Positions 33,637 to 42,066 of a DNA stretch of 64,000 bases are shown one piece after another. Numbering within the stretch: the first letter of the stretch is position 1; each line of letters starts with the position of its first letter. The DNA is taken from contig JAXEPX010000007.1 in NCBI GenBank assembly GCA_034117325.1, positions 1-64,000 on the forward strand. Reading direction: 5' to 3'. Under the pieces are notes generated by a model. The model had not been told where the DNA came from, did no database searches, and saw only the letters and a list, made by a program, of their open reading frames with translations. The position numbers and the translations under genes are program-made. The DNA comes from Phascolarctobacterium_A sp034117325 (GTDB taxonomy: Bacteria; Bacillota; Negativicutes; Acidaminococcales; Acidaminococcaceae).

Positions 33637-34596
33637 ATGGCGAACACTGTCTGGACGATTATGAAAATTTTAAACTGGACGAAGCAGTACTTTGAAGCGA
33701 AGGGCGTGGAAAATCCCCGCCTGGATGCCGAAGTACTGCTTTGTGCTGTCTTAAAGTGCCAACGTATTACGCTGTATGTGGATTTTGAACGTCCCTTGAG
33801 CGAGGAGGAACTGACGCAAATGCGCGAGTATGTGCAGCGTCGCGGCAATTTTGAGCCCTTAGCCTATATTTTGGGTGAGCGCGCCTTCATGCGTAATAGC
33901 TTTAAGGTTAATAAAGCTACGCTGGTGCCTAGGCCCGAGACGGAGCTGCTCGTCGAGAGCATTACCCGCGTGGCGAAGCTACTAAAGCCTGCGGGAGATG
34001 TGAAAATCCTCGATATTGGTACGGGTAGCGGCGCGATTATCGTGTCGCTTCTAGATTACCTACCCGATGCAAAGGGTGTGGGCGTTGATATCAGCGTGGA
34101 CGCGCTCGTAGTGGCGAAGGAAAATGCGGACCGCATCCTGAAGAAGGAGAATGCAGCTGATGCACCTACGCGTATCGGTTTCGTGCGCAGTGATGTCTTT
34201 AGTAAGCTGCCGCTGGAGAAAAAATTCGACGTTATCGTTAGCAATCCGCCCTATATTCCGGCTGCGGATATTGCTGGTCTTGATAAGGATGTGCAGCAGG
34301 AGCCCAAGGGTGCGTTGGATGGCGGCGCGGATGGACTGGACTTTTATCGTCGCATTACGGCGGAGGCAGCGGCGCATCTCGAGGATGAGGGACTCCTCGC
34401 TTTTGAAATCGGCATTCATCAGGCGGAGGCAGTCTGTGAACTATGTCGTGCAGGTGGCTTTGTGAAAACAGCAGTGCGCAGGGATTATGCGGAAATTGAG
34501 CGCATGGTCTTCGCGATTAAGGCGCGCCACAATGCTACGGAAGAGGATATGGAGCGCTATGATAAAATTTTGACCGAGGCAGTGCGTGAGCTGTAG
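33637..34596 (+). CDS. prmC: Release factor glutamine N5-methyltransferase
   Basis: A 319-residue enzyme, somewhat longer than the usual 280-290. Features are an N-terminal helical domain ending LAYILGERAFMRNSF, RPETELLVE, the SAM site LDIGTGSGAIIVSLL, and the glutamine-binding NPPYIP. It methylates the GGQ motif of RF1 and RF2. Start: ATG at 33637 or, less likely, at 33661 (MKILNWTKQ), which would remove eight residues. It is co-directional with prfA. Confidence 0.92.
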   Translation: MANTVWTIMKILNWTKQYFEAKGVENPRLDAEVLLCAVLKCQRITLYVDFERPLSEEELTQMREYVQRRGNFEPLAYILGERAFMRNSFKVNKATLVPRPETELLVESITRVAKLLKPAGDVKILDIGTGSGAIIVSLLDYLPDAKGVGVDISVDALVVAKENADRILKKENAADAPTRIGFVRSDVFSKLPLEKKFDVIVSNPPYIPAADIAGLDKDVQQEPKGALDGGADGLDFYRRITAEAAAHLEDEGLLAFEIGIHQAEAVCELCRAGGFVKTAVRRDYAEIERMVFAIKARHNATEEDMERYDKILTEAVREL

Positions 34597-34730
34597 CACT
34601 CGGGAATTTAGCTCGACCTAGATGTTAATTTAGACAAGCTAAGGCAGGTTGCAGGAGCTAATTGGTTAGCTTTAAGCGAGCATCAATGCCTGGGAAATAA
34701 GCTAGATAACTCTGTAAAAGAGGTTGCAAG

Positions 34731-35828
34731 ATGGAAACTAAGTATTGGAAATTAAATGGTGATGCGCAGGATATGGCGAGCTACGCGGAGGCAGCGGCGC
34801 TGATTCGTGCAGGCGAGGTAGTGGCCTTCCCGACGGAGACAGTCTACGGGCTGGGGGCGAATGCCCTAAATCCTGAGGCGGTAGCGAAAATTTTTGCTGC
34901 TAAGGGTCGTCCTCAGGATAATCCCCTTATTGTGCATATCGCGCGCAAGGAGGATATTCTGCCGCTGACAACGGGGTTGAACGCGAATGCGCGCAAAATC
35001 ATGGAGCACTTTATGCCGGGACCGCTGACGATTATTGTACCGAAGGCGGAGATTATCCCCGATGTGACGAGCGCAGGGCTCGACACTGTGGGCGTACGCT
35101 TCCCGATTAATCAATATGCTCAGGAATTTATCCGCGCGTGTGGCTGCCCTATTGCGGCACCGTCTGCGAATATTAGCGGACGTCCGAGCCCGACTAACGC
35201 GCAGGACGTGCTGGAGGATATGCGCGGTAAGGTGGCTGGCATTCTCGACGGCGGCAGCTGTGGTGTGGGCTTGGAGTCCACGGTGGTGGATACCACAAGT
35301 CCGATTCCAACTATATGTAGGCCGGGCGGTGTGACTTACGAGATGCTGACGGAGGTACTGGGCGCAGTCGAGATTGACCCAGCGCTTGCAGGTGACCCGA
35401 GCTTGAAGCCGAAGGCGCCGGGAATGAAGTACCGTCACTACGCGCCAGCGGAGCCCGTGTATCTACTAGAGGGAGAGGCGGTGGCGCAGCTGCCAGAATT
35501 AGTTAGCAAGGCACTTACGCACGGTCTACGCGTGGGCGTGCTCTGCGAGAGCGTGCTGACGGCGAGCCTGCCTGAAAGTGACGCGCTCGTGCTCTCTACC
35601 TGGGGAAGCTCAAAAGAGCAGCTTGCAGCGGAGCTCTTTTATTTATTGCGAGATTTCGATAGAACTAGGCCCGATGTAATTCTCGCTCAAGGCGTGAGCG
35701 AAGAGGGGATGGGACTCGCAATTATGAACCGTTTGCGTAAGGCTGCGGGTTACCAGATTATAACACTAGAAAATAATGCTTTAGTAATGAAAAATGGTAA
35801 ACAATTACCTGATTTTATGGTACAATAA
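34731..35828 (+). CDS. L-threonylcarbamoyladenylate synthase (Sua5/YwlC type)
   Basis: A 365-residue protein with the YrdC domain (residues about 18-210: AFPTETVYGLGANALNPEA, KGRPQDNPLIVHI, MPGPLTIIVPK, APSANISGRPSPT, GLESTVVD) plus a C-terminal Sua5 domain starting at MKYRHYAPAEPVYLL. It makes threonylcarbamoyl-AMP for the t6A37 modification of tRNA. The 134-bp gap before it shows no clear terminator. It sits in the conserved prfA-prmC-ywlC order. Confidence 0.92.
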   Translation: METKYWKLNGDAQDMASYAEAAALIRAGEVVAFPTETVYGLGANALNPEAVAKIFAAKGRPQDNPLIVHIARKEDILPLTTGLNANARKIMEHFMPGPLTIIVPKAEIIPDVTSAGLDTVGVRFPINQYAQEFIRACGCPIAAPSANISGRPSPTNAQDVLEDMRGKVAGILDGGSCGVGLESTVVDTTSPIPTICRPGGVTYEMLTEVLGAVEIDPALAGDPSLKPKAPGMKYRHYAPAEPVYLLEGEAVAQLPELVSKALTHGLRVGVLCESVLTASLPESDALVLSTWGSSKEQLAAELFYLLRDFDRTRPDVILAQGVSEEGMGLAIMNRLRKAAGYQIITLENNALVMKNGKQLPDFMVQ

Positions 35829-35879
35829 GCTTAATTATAGGCTGCGAGTAGGCGGCCAATGTACGGGGAGGAATAATTT

Positions 35880-36323
35880 ATGAAAATCGCAATTGGTTGT
35901 GACCACGGTGGCTTCCATCTGAAGGAACATATCAAAAAATATTTGACCGATAAGGGTATCGAGGTTGTGGACCATGGCACTTACAGCGAGGAGAGCGTGG
36001 ATTATCCTGATTTCGCTGAAAAGCTGTGCAAGGATATTACGAGCGGCGAGAGCGGTGCAGAGCGTGGCATTTTGATTTGCGGTACTGGTATTGGTATTTC
36101 TATCGCTGCAAATAAATGCAAGGGCATTCGTGCAGCACTGTGCGCTGATGTTTTCTCTGCGAAGATGAGCCGCGAGCATAATAATGCGAATGTGCTGTGC
36201 ATGGGCGAACGCACTACTGGTGTTGGCTTGGCTGAGATGATTACTGACGCATGGTTGGAGACGGAGTTTGCAGGCGGACGGCATCAGCGTCGCGTGGACA
36301 AAATTATGGCTCTTGAGAAATAA
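35880..36323 (+). CDS. rpiB: Ribose-5-phosphate isomerase B
   Basis: A 147-residue RpiB/LacAB protein: IAIGCDHGGFHLKEHIKKYL at the N-terminus, DYPDFAEKL, the active-site Cys in RGILICGTGIGISIAANK, and EHNNANVLCMGERT. It interconverts ribulose 5-phosphate and ribose 5-phosphate. Start: ATG with GGGGAGG upstream. The stop codon overlaps the end of palindromic element copy D. Confidence 0.93.
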   Translation: MKIAIGCDHGGFHLKEHIKKYLTDKGIEVVDHGTYSEESVDYPDFAEKLCKDITSGESGAERGILICGTGIGISIAANKCKGIRAALCADVFSAKMSREHNNANVLCMGERTTGVGLAEMITDAWLETEFAGGRHQRRVDKIMALEK

Positions 36324-36424
36324 GACAGCGTATAAGGCATCATCTACTTCACAATTTTTCGTCGACGTACCTCCAGTACGCCTTCCTCAAAATTGCTCGT
36401 ATCTAATACCTTCTCCGCTGTCTT
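36322..36424. repeat. Palindromic intergenic element, copy D (short form)
   Basis: About 103 bp, with perfect terminal AAGACAGCG/CGCTGTCTT. Core GACGTACCTCCAGTACGCC; inner ACAATTTT and AAAATTG arms pair. It begins inside the rpiB stop codon. Confidence 0.75.
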
Positions 36425-36498
36425 GGAAATAGAATTATAGAATGGTATTTTGATAATAATATTTAAAGTTGAAGCTTTGTTGGAAAGAAGATAATTTA

Positions 36499-37071
36499 AT
36501 GGCTATGGAAAAAGATAATTTCACTCATCAAGTAGTGAGCGAGCTCACCGCTGCGGCGGAGGAGCTTATCAGCGTGGCGCAGCCACGCCAGGGACAGATT
36601 TTTCTCCTGGGCTGCAGTACCAGTGAGGTGCTGGGTAAAAAAATCGGCACCGGTGGTAGCAGCGAGGTTGCCGTAGCCATGTTTAAGGCCCTCAAGGCTG
36701 TGTGCGATGCACATGGACTGTTTTTGGCTGTACAATGCTGCGAGCACTTGAATCGTTCCCTTGTTATCGATGCGCCCTGTCAGGAGCGCTATAACTTTGA
36801 TGAGGTAACCGTGCGCCCCATTGCTCATGCGGGTGGCGCTATGGGTACTGCTGCTTATGAAAATTTTGCAGCTCCCGTTATGGTGGAACGAGTAGTTGCC
36901 CATTTGGGCTTGGATATTGGCCAGACGCTGATTGGCATGCACCTGAAAAGGGTGGCAGTGCCGGTCCGTTTGCAATATAAGCAAATTGGCGAAGCGGTGT
37001 TGACTGCTGCCAAGACACGCCCGCCACTGATTGGCGGGCCCCGCGCTGCTTATGAAGATGACCGCCCATAA
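36499..37071 (+). CDS. UPF0340/TIGR01440 family protein (YwlG-like)
   Basis: A 190-residue protein of the YwlG family: VVSELTAAAEELISVA at the start, LLGCSTSEVLGKKIGTGGS, LAVQCCEHLNRSLVI, and VERVVAHLGLDIGQTLIGMH. Its function is not established, but in Bacillota the gene sits beside rpiB and glyA, as here. Start: the ATG at 36499 is chosen over a TTG at 36469; the ribosome site (GAAAGAAG) is weak in both cases. Repeat copy E abuts its stop codon. Confidence 0.8.
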   Translation: MAMEKDNFTHQVVSELTAAAEELISVAQPRQGQIFLLGCSTSEVLGKKIGTGGSSEVAVAMFKALKAVCDAHGLFLAVQCCEHLNRSLVIDAPCQERYNFDEVTVRPIAHAGGAMGTAAYENFAAPVMVERVVAHLGLDIGQTLIGMHLKRVAVPVRLQYKQIGEAVLTAAKTRPPLIGGPRAAYEDDRP

Positions 37072-37222
37072 TAATCCATCTGCTTCACAAAACCTCCTAG
37101 ACGTACTTCTAGTACGCCTTCGCACCCAAGGGTACAGCGCGACCAGCATGTGCTCACGTCGCTACGCTTGTGACCACATGGGTCGTGGCTTGTTGGTTTT
37201 GCTCGCATCTGAATCATTCTTG
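37070..37222. repeat. Palindromic intergenic element, copy E (long form)
   Basis: About 153 bp with the core GACGTACTTCTAGTACGCC and the long-form module (AAGGGTACAGCGCGACCAGC). The outer arms CATCTGCTTCACAAAACC and GGTTTTGCTCGCATCTG pair imperfectly. It fills most of the gap between the ywlG-like gene and glyA. Confidence 0.7.
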
Positions 37223-37278
37223 ACGGTCATTGGTTCGAAGAAGCGTAACTGTTTTATTTTCTTTAGGAGGGACTTAAA

Positions 37279-38532
37279 ATGAATCTTGAAAAACTGGCTG
37301 TAGTTGACCCCGAAATTGATGCGATTATCCATGAAGAATTGGGTCGTCAACGTAACAAAATTGAATTGATTGCCTCTGAAAACTTCGTTACTCCCGCAGT
37401 AATGGAGGCTATGGGCACTATCCTCACCAATAAATATGCTGAGGGCTATCCGGGACACCGTTATTATGGCGGCTGCGAATATGTGGACAAGGTAGAGACT
37501 CTGGCTATTGAACGTGCGAAGGAATTATTCGGCGCTAAATTTGCTAATGTTCAACCTCACTGCGGTGCTAGTACTAATATGACCATTTATTTTGCATTCC
37601 TGAAGCCTGGCGACACTATGCTGGGTATGGACTTGTCCCAAGGCGGCCATCTGTCCCATGGATCCCCGGTTAATATCTCCGGTACCTATTATAATGTAGT
37701 GCATTATGGCGTAAATCCGGAAACCGAAATGCTGGACTATGAGGCTTTGGAAAAGCTCGTAAAAGAGCATCATCCGAAGCTGGTTGTAGCAGGTGCAAGC
37801 GCTTATCCGCGCATTATCGATTTTGAGCGCATTGCTAATATTGCTCATGAAAATGGCGCAATGCTCTTAGTTGATATGGCGCATATCGCAGGCCTTGTTG
37901 CTGCAGGTCTGCATCCGTCCCCGGTTCCCTATGCTGATTTTGTAACCACCACTACTCATAAAACTCTGCGTGGTCCTCGTGGCGGCATTATCCTCACTAA
38001 CAACGAGGAATATGCTAAGAAAATCAATAAGGCTGTATTCCCCGGCCTGCAGGGTGGACCGCTGATGCATGTGATTGCTGCAAAGGCTGTTGCTTTCGGC
38101 GAAGCTCTGAAGCCTGAGTTCAAGGAATATCAGGAAAATATTGTGAAAAATGCTAAGGCCTTTGCTGAGGGCCTGAAGGCAGAGGGCTTCCGTCTGGTAT
38201 CCGGTGGTACCGATAACCATCTGATTTTGGTTGACGTTCGCAATAAGAACCTGACCGGTAAGGAAGCAGAGCACCTGCTGGATGCAGTAGGAATTACCTG
38301 CAATAAAAATACCATCCCCTTTGACCCCGCTAGTCCCTTCGTAACCAGCGGTATCCGTCTGGGCACTCCGGCAGCTACTACCCGTGGCTTCAAGGAGGAG
38401 GACTTCAAGGAGGTAGCAGCTATCATGGGTCTGGTACTTAATAACCCGACTGATGAGGCTAAACAAGCAGAAGCAGCAGCTCGCGTAGCGGCTCTCTGTG
38501 CTAAATACCCCATGTACCCCAATATTAAATAA
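37279..38532 (+). CDS. glyA: Serine hydroxymethyltransferase
   Basis: A 417-residue enzyme of normal length. Conserved blocks include IELIASENFVTPAVMEAMG, NKYAEGYPGHRYYGGCE, NVQPHCGASTN and the PLP lysine in FVTTTTHKTLRGPRGG. It converts serine and tetrahydrofolate to glycine and methylene-THF in the cytosol. Start: ATG with TAGGAGGGAC upstream. upp follows 38 bases downstream in the same direction. Confidence 0.96.
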   Translation: MNLEKLAVVDPEIDAIIHEELGRQRNKIELIASENFVTPAVMEAMGTILTNKYAEGYPGHRYYGGCEYVDKVETLAIERAKELFGAKFANVQPHCGASTNMTIYFAFLKPGDTMLGMDLSQGGHLSHGSPVNISGTYYNVVHYGVNPETEMLDYEALEKLVKEHHPKLVVAGASAYPRIIDFERIANIAHENGAMLLVDMAHIAGLVAAGLHPSPVPYADFVTTTTHKTLRGPRGGIILTNNEEYAKKINKAVFPGLQGGPLMHVIAAKAVAFGEALKPEFKEYQENIVKNAKAFAEGLKAEGFRLVSGGTDNHLILVDVRNKNLTGKEAEHLLDAVGITCNKNTIPFDPASPFVTSGIRLGTPAATTRGFKEEDFKEVAAIMGLVLNNPTDEAKQAEAAARVAALCAKYPMYPNIK

Positions 38533-38570
38533 TTTTCGCTTTTCATTATGTAACAGAAAGGATGCTTTCT

Positions 38571-39191
38571 ATGCAGATTACAGTTGTTAACCATCCGCTT
38601 TTGCAAGTAAAAATGAGCGTTCTCCGCGACAAGAATACTGATTGTCCTACCTTCCGCCGTGTGATTGGCGAGGTAGCAATGCTGTTGACCTTCGAGGTTA
38701 CGAAAAATATTCCGCTCGAAAGATACACCGTTACTACGCCGCTGGCCGATACTCTGGGCCATCGCATTAATGGTACGGTCAATGTCATCCCCATCCTGCG
38801 CGCAGGTCTGGGCTTTCTCGACGGCGTTTTGAGTGTGCTGCCCGAGGCTAATGTTGGTCCTATCGGCATGGCTCGTGACGAGGAGACACTGGAGCCTGTG
38901 GAATATTACTGCAAGATTCCTAAGGATTTGAACGCTTATAATATCGTGGTTGACCCCATGCTGGCAACGGGTGGTAGTGCTGTAGCTGCTATTAATCAAT
39001 TGAAAAAGCGTGGCCTGAAAAATATCATCTTTATGTGCCTGGTAGCTGCTCCAGAGGGTGTAAAACGCCTGAACGAAGCTCATCCTGAGGTTGAGATTAT
39101 TGCTGCTGCTTTAGATGATCACCTGAATGACAAAGGCTATATCGTGCCCGGTCTGGGTGATGCTGGTGACCGTATTTTTGGTACGGTTTAA
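38571..39191 (+). CDS. upp: Uracil phosphoribosyltransferase
   Basis: A 206-residue enzyme. The PRPP-binding loop is VVDPMLATGGSAVAAI; other family marks are HPLLQVKMSVLRDKNTD, RAGLGFLDGVL and the C-terminal GLGDAGDRIFGT, which binds uracil. It salvages uracil to UMP. Start: the ATG at 38571 lies nine bases past GAAAGGA, whereas the ATG at 38562 abuts it. The following gene begins five bases after the stop codon. Confidence 0.95.
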   Translation: MQITVVNHPLLQVKMSVLRDKNTDCPTFRRVIGEVAMLLTFEVTKNIPLERYTVTTPLADTLGHRINGTVNVIPILRAGLGFLDGVLSVLPEANVGPIGMARDEETLEPVEYYCKIPKDLNAYNIVVDPMLATGGSAVAAINQLKKRGLKNIIFMCLVAAPEGVKRLNEAHPEVEIIAAALDDHLNDKGYIVPGLGDAGDRIFGTV

Positions 39192-39195
39192 GCAA

Positions 39196-39654
39196 ATGGC
39201 TGAGCTAGAGCGTCCCAGCTGGGATGAATATTTTATGGAAATAGCACAGGTGGTGAGCAAGCGCTCCACCTGCTTGCGCCGTAGCGTAGGTGCAGTGATT
39301 GTCAAAAATCGCCAGATTGTTGCCACAGGATACAATGGAACGCCGAAGGACCTGCCGCATTGCGCTGAAGTAGGCTGTCTGCGTGAGCAGCTGAAGGTGC
39401 CTTCGGGCAAGAATCATGAGCTATGTCGTGGCATTCATGCGGAGCAGAATGCAGTGGTGCAGGCTGCCTATCACGGTGTTTCTGTGAACGGGGGCACGTT
39501 GTATTGTACCCATCAGCCCTGTGTTGTGTGCACGAAAATCCTCATTAATGCAGGTATTAAGCGTATTGTTTATGCTAATCCCTATCCGGATAAGCTGGCT
39601 GAGGATATGATGCGTGCTAGTGGCATTCAAATAGACATTTTTCATAAGGAATAA
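39196..39654 (+). CDS. comEB: dCMP deaminase (ComEB-like)
   Basis: A 152-residue cytidine-deaminase-fold protein. Zinc ligands are HAEQNAV and PCVVCTK; RRSVGAVIVKNRQIVATGYNG and GCLREQL are typical of ComEB/dCMP deaminase. It produces dUMP for dTMP synthesis. The start is the ATG at 39196; no good ribosome site is seen and translation may be coupled to upp, whose stop lies five bases upstream. The longer frame from 39127 overlaps upp and is rejected. Confidence 0.9.
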   Translation: MAELERPSWDEYFMEIAQVVSKRSTCLRRSVGAVIVKNRQIVATGYNGTPKDLPHCAEVGCLREQLKVPSGKNHELCRGIHAEQNAVVQAAYHGVSVNGGTLYCTHQPCVVCTKILINAGIKRIVYANPYPDKLAEDMMRASGIQIDIFHKE

Positions 39655-39670
39655 ATTAAAAATATGAATT

Positions 39671-39713
39671 AAAAGCTTCCTGTAGGCATTATAGCCCATA
39701 GGAAGCTTTTGCT
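39671..39713. terminator. Bidirectional terminator between comEB and the TetR gene
   Basis: AAAAGCTTCCT (39671-39681) pairs perfectly with AGGAAGCTTTT (39700-39710), with A and T runs outside. Confidence 0.8.
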
Positions 39714-39735
39714 TTGCGTTAAAGAATTCAACTTA

Positions 39736-40344
39736 TTATATTTTTCGATGAGGAATGTTATTTTCTAGTGACTCGAACTCAGCAATGGCAGGATTTATTA
39801 AGCTGATATAATATTTAGCTACTTCCTCAGGTGTGTGCTTCATGTTTTCCTTGAGCCACCAACGAACCATACCTACGAAGCTGCTGGCTATATAAGAGGC
39901 AATAAATTCTTCTGGGATAGCTTTTATAAAACTAGCTTCTGAGCCTTGAAGAACAATACGCAGATTGGCTTGAATGTATTCTCGAAAAAAACGAAGGAAA
40001 AGGTTGCCATCATCATAAGTGATAATTCCCCAGTAATACTTACGCTTATCTCTCAAATGGTAAAGAATATGGGCAATGCGATTCTCTGCATTTTGGGGTA
40101 ATTCAGAAAAATTATGGGTGGAACAGGGAGGGATGGTGTGACTGAAGATATGCTTAAAGAGCATGAGACACATCTTGCGCGCTAGGTCATCTTTAGTCTC
40201 AAAATGAGCATAGAAGGTACTGCGCCCGATATTGGCTGCATCTATGATATCCTTAACACTGATTTTTTCATAGCTATATTTGGCCATGAGCTCGACAAAA
40301 GCATCAAAAATCGCTTGTCGAGTTTTTAGCTGGCGTCTGTCCAT
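39736..40344 (-). CDS. TetR/AcrR-family regulator
   Basis: A 202-residue regulator. Residues about 8-55 form the TetR helix-turn-helix (RQAIFDAFVELMAKYSYEKISVKDI then AANIGRSTFYAHFETKDDL). The C-terminal domain, with GMVRWWLKENMKHTPEEVAKYYI, belongs to the TetR_C_7-like group. It is divergent from the orphan actuator-domain gene and may control it; the 217-bp gap is AT-rich and contains a loose inverted repeat around 40396-40410 that could be an operator. Start: ATG with GAGGAGC upstream. Confidence 0.85.
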   Translation of the reverse strand: MDRRQLKTRQAIFDAFVELMAKYSYEKISVKDIIDAANIGRSTFYAHFETKDDLARKMCLMLFKHIFSHTIPPCSTHNFSELPQNAENRIAHILYHLRDKRKYYWGIITYDDGNLFLRFFREYIQANLRIVLQGSEASFIKAIPEEFIASYIASSFVGMVRWWLKENMKHTPEEVAKYYISLINPAIAEFESLENNIPHRKI

Positions 40345-40561
40345 AGTTTTGCTCCTCTTTATTATACTTTATAGTACTTTGATATTTATATTTTATGCTG
40401 TCGAGCAGAATATTTCAATTTTATTGTAGTACATTTTGGTGTGTTTGTTCAATATCTAACATGATGAAATTTCTGTGTCTGGTCATTTTTGTGCTTATAG
40501 CTTAAGATAAAATCATAGTTAATGATATATATAGCCTAAGACAAAGAAAGGAGCAGGCAAG

Positions 40562-40990
40562 ATGGATACCTTAAAGGAACTGCAAGCAGTAAGACCGGTT
40601 ATTGGTAGAAGAATACATATTGTTGAGGGTACTGAAAAAGAATGGTTGCTGCCTGTGGAGCAATTAGTGGTAGGCGATATTGTACGTGTTAAGGCTGGGG
40701 AACGCATGCCGGCAGATGGTGTAGTGATTAAAGGAGTAAGTTTGGTGAGTAAAAGAGCTGTGAATAGAATTATGCCTAGCTTTGTAAAGAAAGAGGCTGG
40801 TGCGAAGGTGCAGGCGGGCACGATTAATGCCACTGCTACGCTGGAGATTAAGGTTACTAGCGATTGGCAGCACTCTGGTTTTGAGCAAAGACTGGAGCAG
40901 GCTCGCGCAGAGTACGATCGCATGAGCTGCTGGGATAAGCTATGGAGTCATCTTACTGAGGAATATCAACCTAGCTATAGTATGAAATAA
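40562..40990 (+). CDS. Orphan actuator-like domain of a metal P-type ATPase
   Basis: A 142-residue protein. Residues about 25-105 follow the A domain of P1B-type ATPases: LPVEQLVVGDIVRVKAGERMPADGVVIKG, and later GAKVQAGTINATATLEIKVT. Where the A domain should have the TGES phosphatase loop, the protein reads AVNRIMPSF, so the catalytic motif is gone. The transmembrane helices, phosphorylation domain (DKTGT) and nucleotide domain are absent, and no other ATPase fragment is nearby. The gene has a good ribosome site (AAAGGAG), a full stop and a strong terminator, so it looks maintained. Similar short proteins exist next to cation ATPases, but here there is none. Alternatives are a decaying remnant or a domesticated metal-response protein. 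Confidence 0.6.
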   Translation: MDTLKELQAVRPVIGRRIHIVEGTEKEWLLPVEQLVVGDIVRVKAGERMPADGVVIKGVSLVSKRAVNRIMPSFVKKEAGAKVQAGTINATATLEIKVTSDWQHSGFEQRLEQARAEYDRMSCWDKLWSHLTEEYQPSYSMK

Positions 40991-40991
40991 A

Positions 40992-41034
40992 AAATGAGGC
41001 CCTGTACCTTCGCACGTACAGGGCCTTATTTTTT
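40992..41034 (+). terminator. Terminator after the actuator-domain gene
   Basis: GGCCCTGTAC (40998-41007) pairs with GTACAGGGCC (41016-41025), then TTATTTTTT. Confidence 0.85.
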
Positions 41035-41115
41035 AGGGGAAAGGAAGTTTTTTGTCTGTTGCTGTATTATGTTTAGTTTTGAAAGGATTTAGTTTAGTAA
41101 ATGAGTTAGGATAGG

Positions 41116-41787
41116 TTATTTAGCGGGAGCCGCGGGGCACGCAGGTGCTACAGGGCAGTCAGGACGGGGGCCGGGATGCATGGGCCCATGGCCTTGGAAA
41201 TGCTTGCCATCTTGGGGACCATGACCGCGGAAGTGTTTGCCATCTTTAAGCGGGCTCGGTTTTAGAGGGCGGTTAGCGCGTACGGCTTCGCGTTGCTCCG
41301 GTGTCATGTTTTGCAGTTTAGCACGACGTGCTTCGCGTTGTGCCATGTCCTCTTTAATGAAGGCTTCAACTTCAGCCTTCTGTTCGGGCGTTAATTTAGA
41401 CATTGTTTCTTTAGCGCGTTGGTCGTGGCGCTCCTGACGAGCTTTTTCAATCTCGGCACGGCGTTCTTCACGTTCCTTTTGCCATTTTTCGTGAGCCTCC
41501 CGGCGCTGTTCGGGAGTCATTTTTTCCCATTCAGCGCGGCGTTTTTCCATTTCTGCACGTTGCTCAGGGCTCATCTTGCGGAAGTCCTTATGATGACGGC
41601 CCATGCCTTCGCGCGGACCACGGCATTCCTGCGGTGCGGGGCAATCAGTACGGCCTTCGGCCAGAATGCAGTTTACGCGCTCCTTCATAGTAGGCTTTTG
41701 TGCCTCGTCATTGGTTGCTGCGAAAGCAGTTGCGCAGAGAGCGGTTAAAACGGTACCAGCGATTAAAACCTTTTTCATATTCAACAT
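41116..41787 (-). CDS. Secreted Spy/ZraP-like protein rich in Glu, Arg and His
   Basis: A 223-residue protein from the ATG at 41787 (AAGGAGT eight bases upstream). A signal peptide is clear: MKKVLIAGTVLTALCATAFA with cleavage after AFA. The body has repeats of the LTxxQ type (MSPEQRAEM, MTPEQRREA, LTPEQKAEV, MTPEQREAV) typical of Spy/CpxP/ZraP periplasmic chaperones. The C-terminus has a near-duplicate DGKHFRGHGPQ/DGKHFQGHGPM and a Pro/Cys/Ala tail, which suggests metal binding. It is divergent from a response regulator and kinase, as zraP is from zraSR. The function is inferred. Confidence 0.7.
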   Translation of the reverse strand: MLNMKKVLIAGTVLTALCATAFAATNDEAQKPTMKERVNCILAEGRTDCPAPQECRGPREGMGRHHKDFRKMSPEQRAEMEKRRAEWEKMTPEQRREAHEKWQKEREERRAEIEKARQERHDQRAKETMSKLTPEQKAEVEAFIKEDMAQREARRAKLQNMTPEQREAVRANRPLKPSPLKDGKHFRGHGPQDGKHFQGHGPMHPGPRPDCPVAPACPAAPAK

Positions 41788-41954
41788 GTTAGTCACTCCT
41801 TATCTGTACTATACTTATAAAAATTATCTTTAAACTTGCTTGAGCTCGCAGGAGCTCTTTTTTTGTTGCTCCCTTGACTTGTCTACATTGTACAGGATGT
41901 TTATGACGATTTTATGTCTTTTTGGGCAAATTTAGCGGAAATTTTTGCCATATT

Positions 41955-41983
41955 TTCAACACAATTTTCTAGTATGCTATAAT
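41955..41983 (+). promoter_or_regulatory. Promoter of the two-component operon
   Basis: TTCAAC, a 17-bp spacer ending TATGC (extended -10), and a perfect TATAAT; about 80 nt of leader follow before the response-regulator start. Confidence 0.6.
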
Positions 41984-42066
41984 ATAACTAGAGGTGGCTT
42001 TGTTAATGAACTGGTATGTTAGTAGCAAGCATGCTTTGTGTAAGATAGATGAGCGAGGTGAAAATA

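Noticed and set aside
41851..41872. Plus-strand terminator-like hairpin GAGCTC-GAGCTC with T7 between the divergent genes
   Set aside because: No plus-strand gene ends there; it may be a leader structure of the secreted-protein gene, but nothing supports a specific role.
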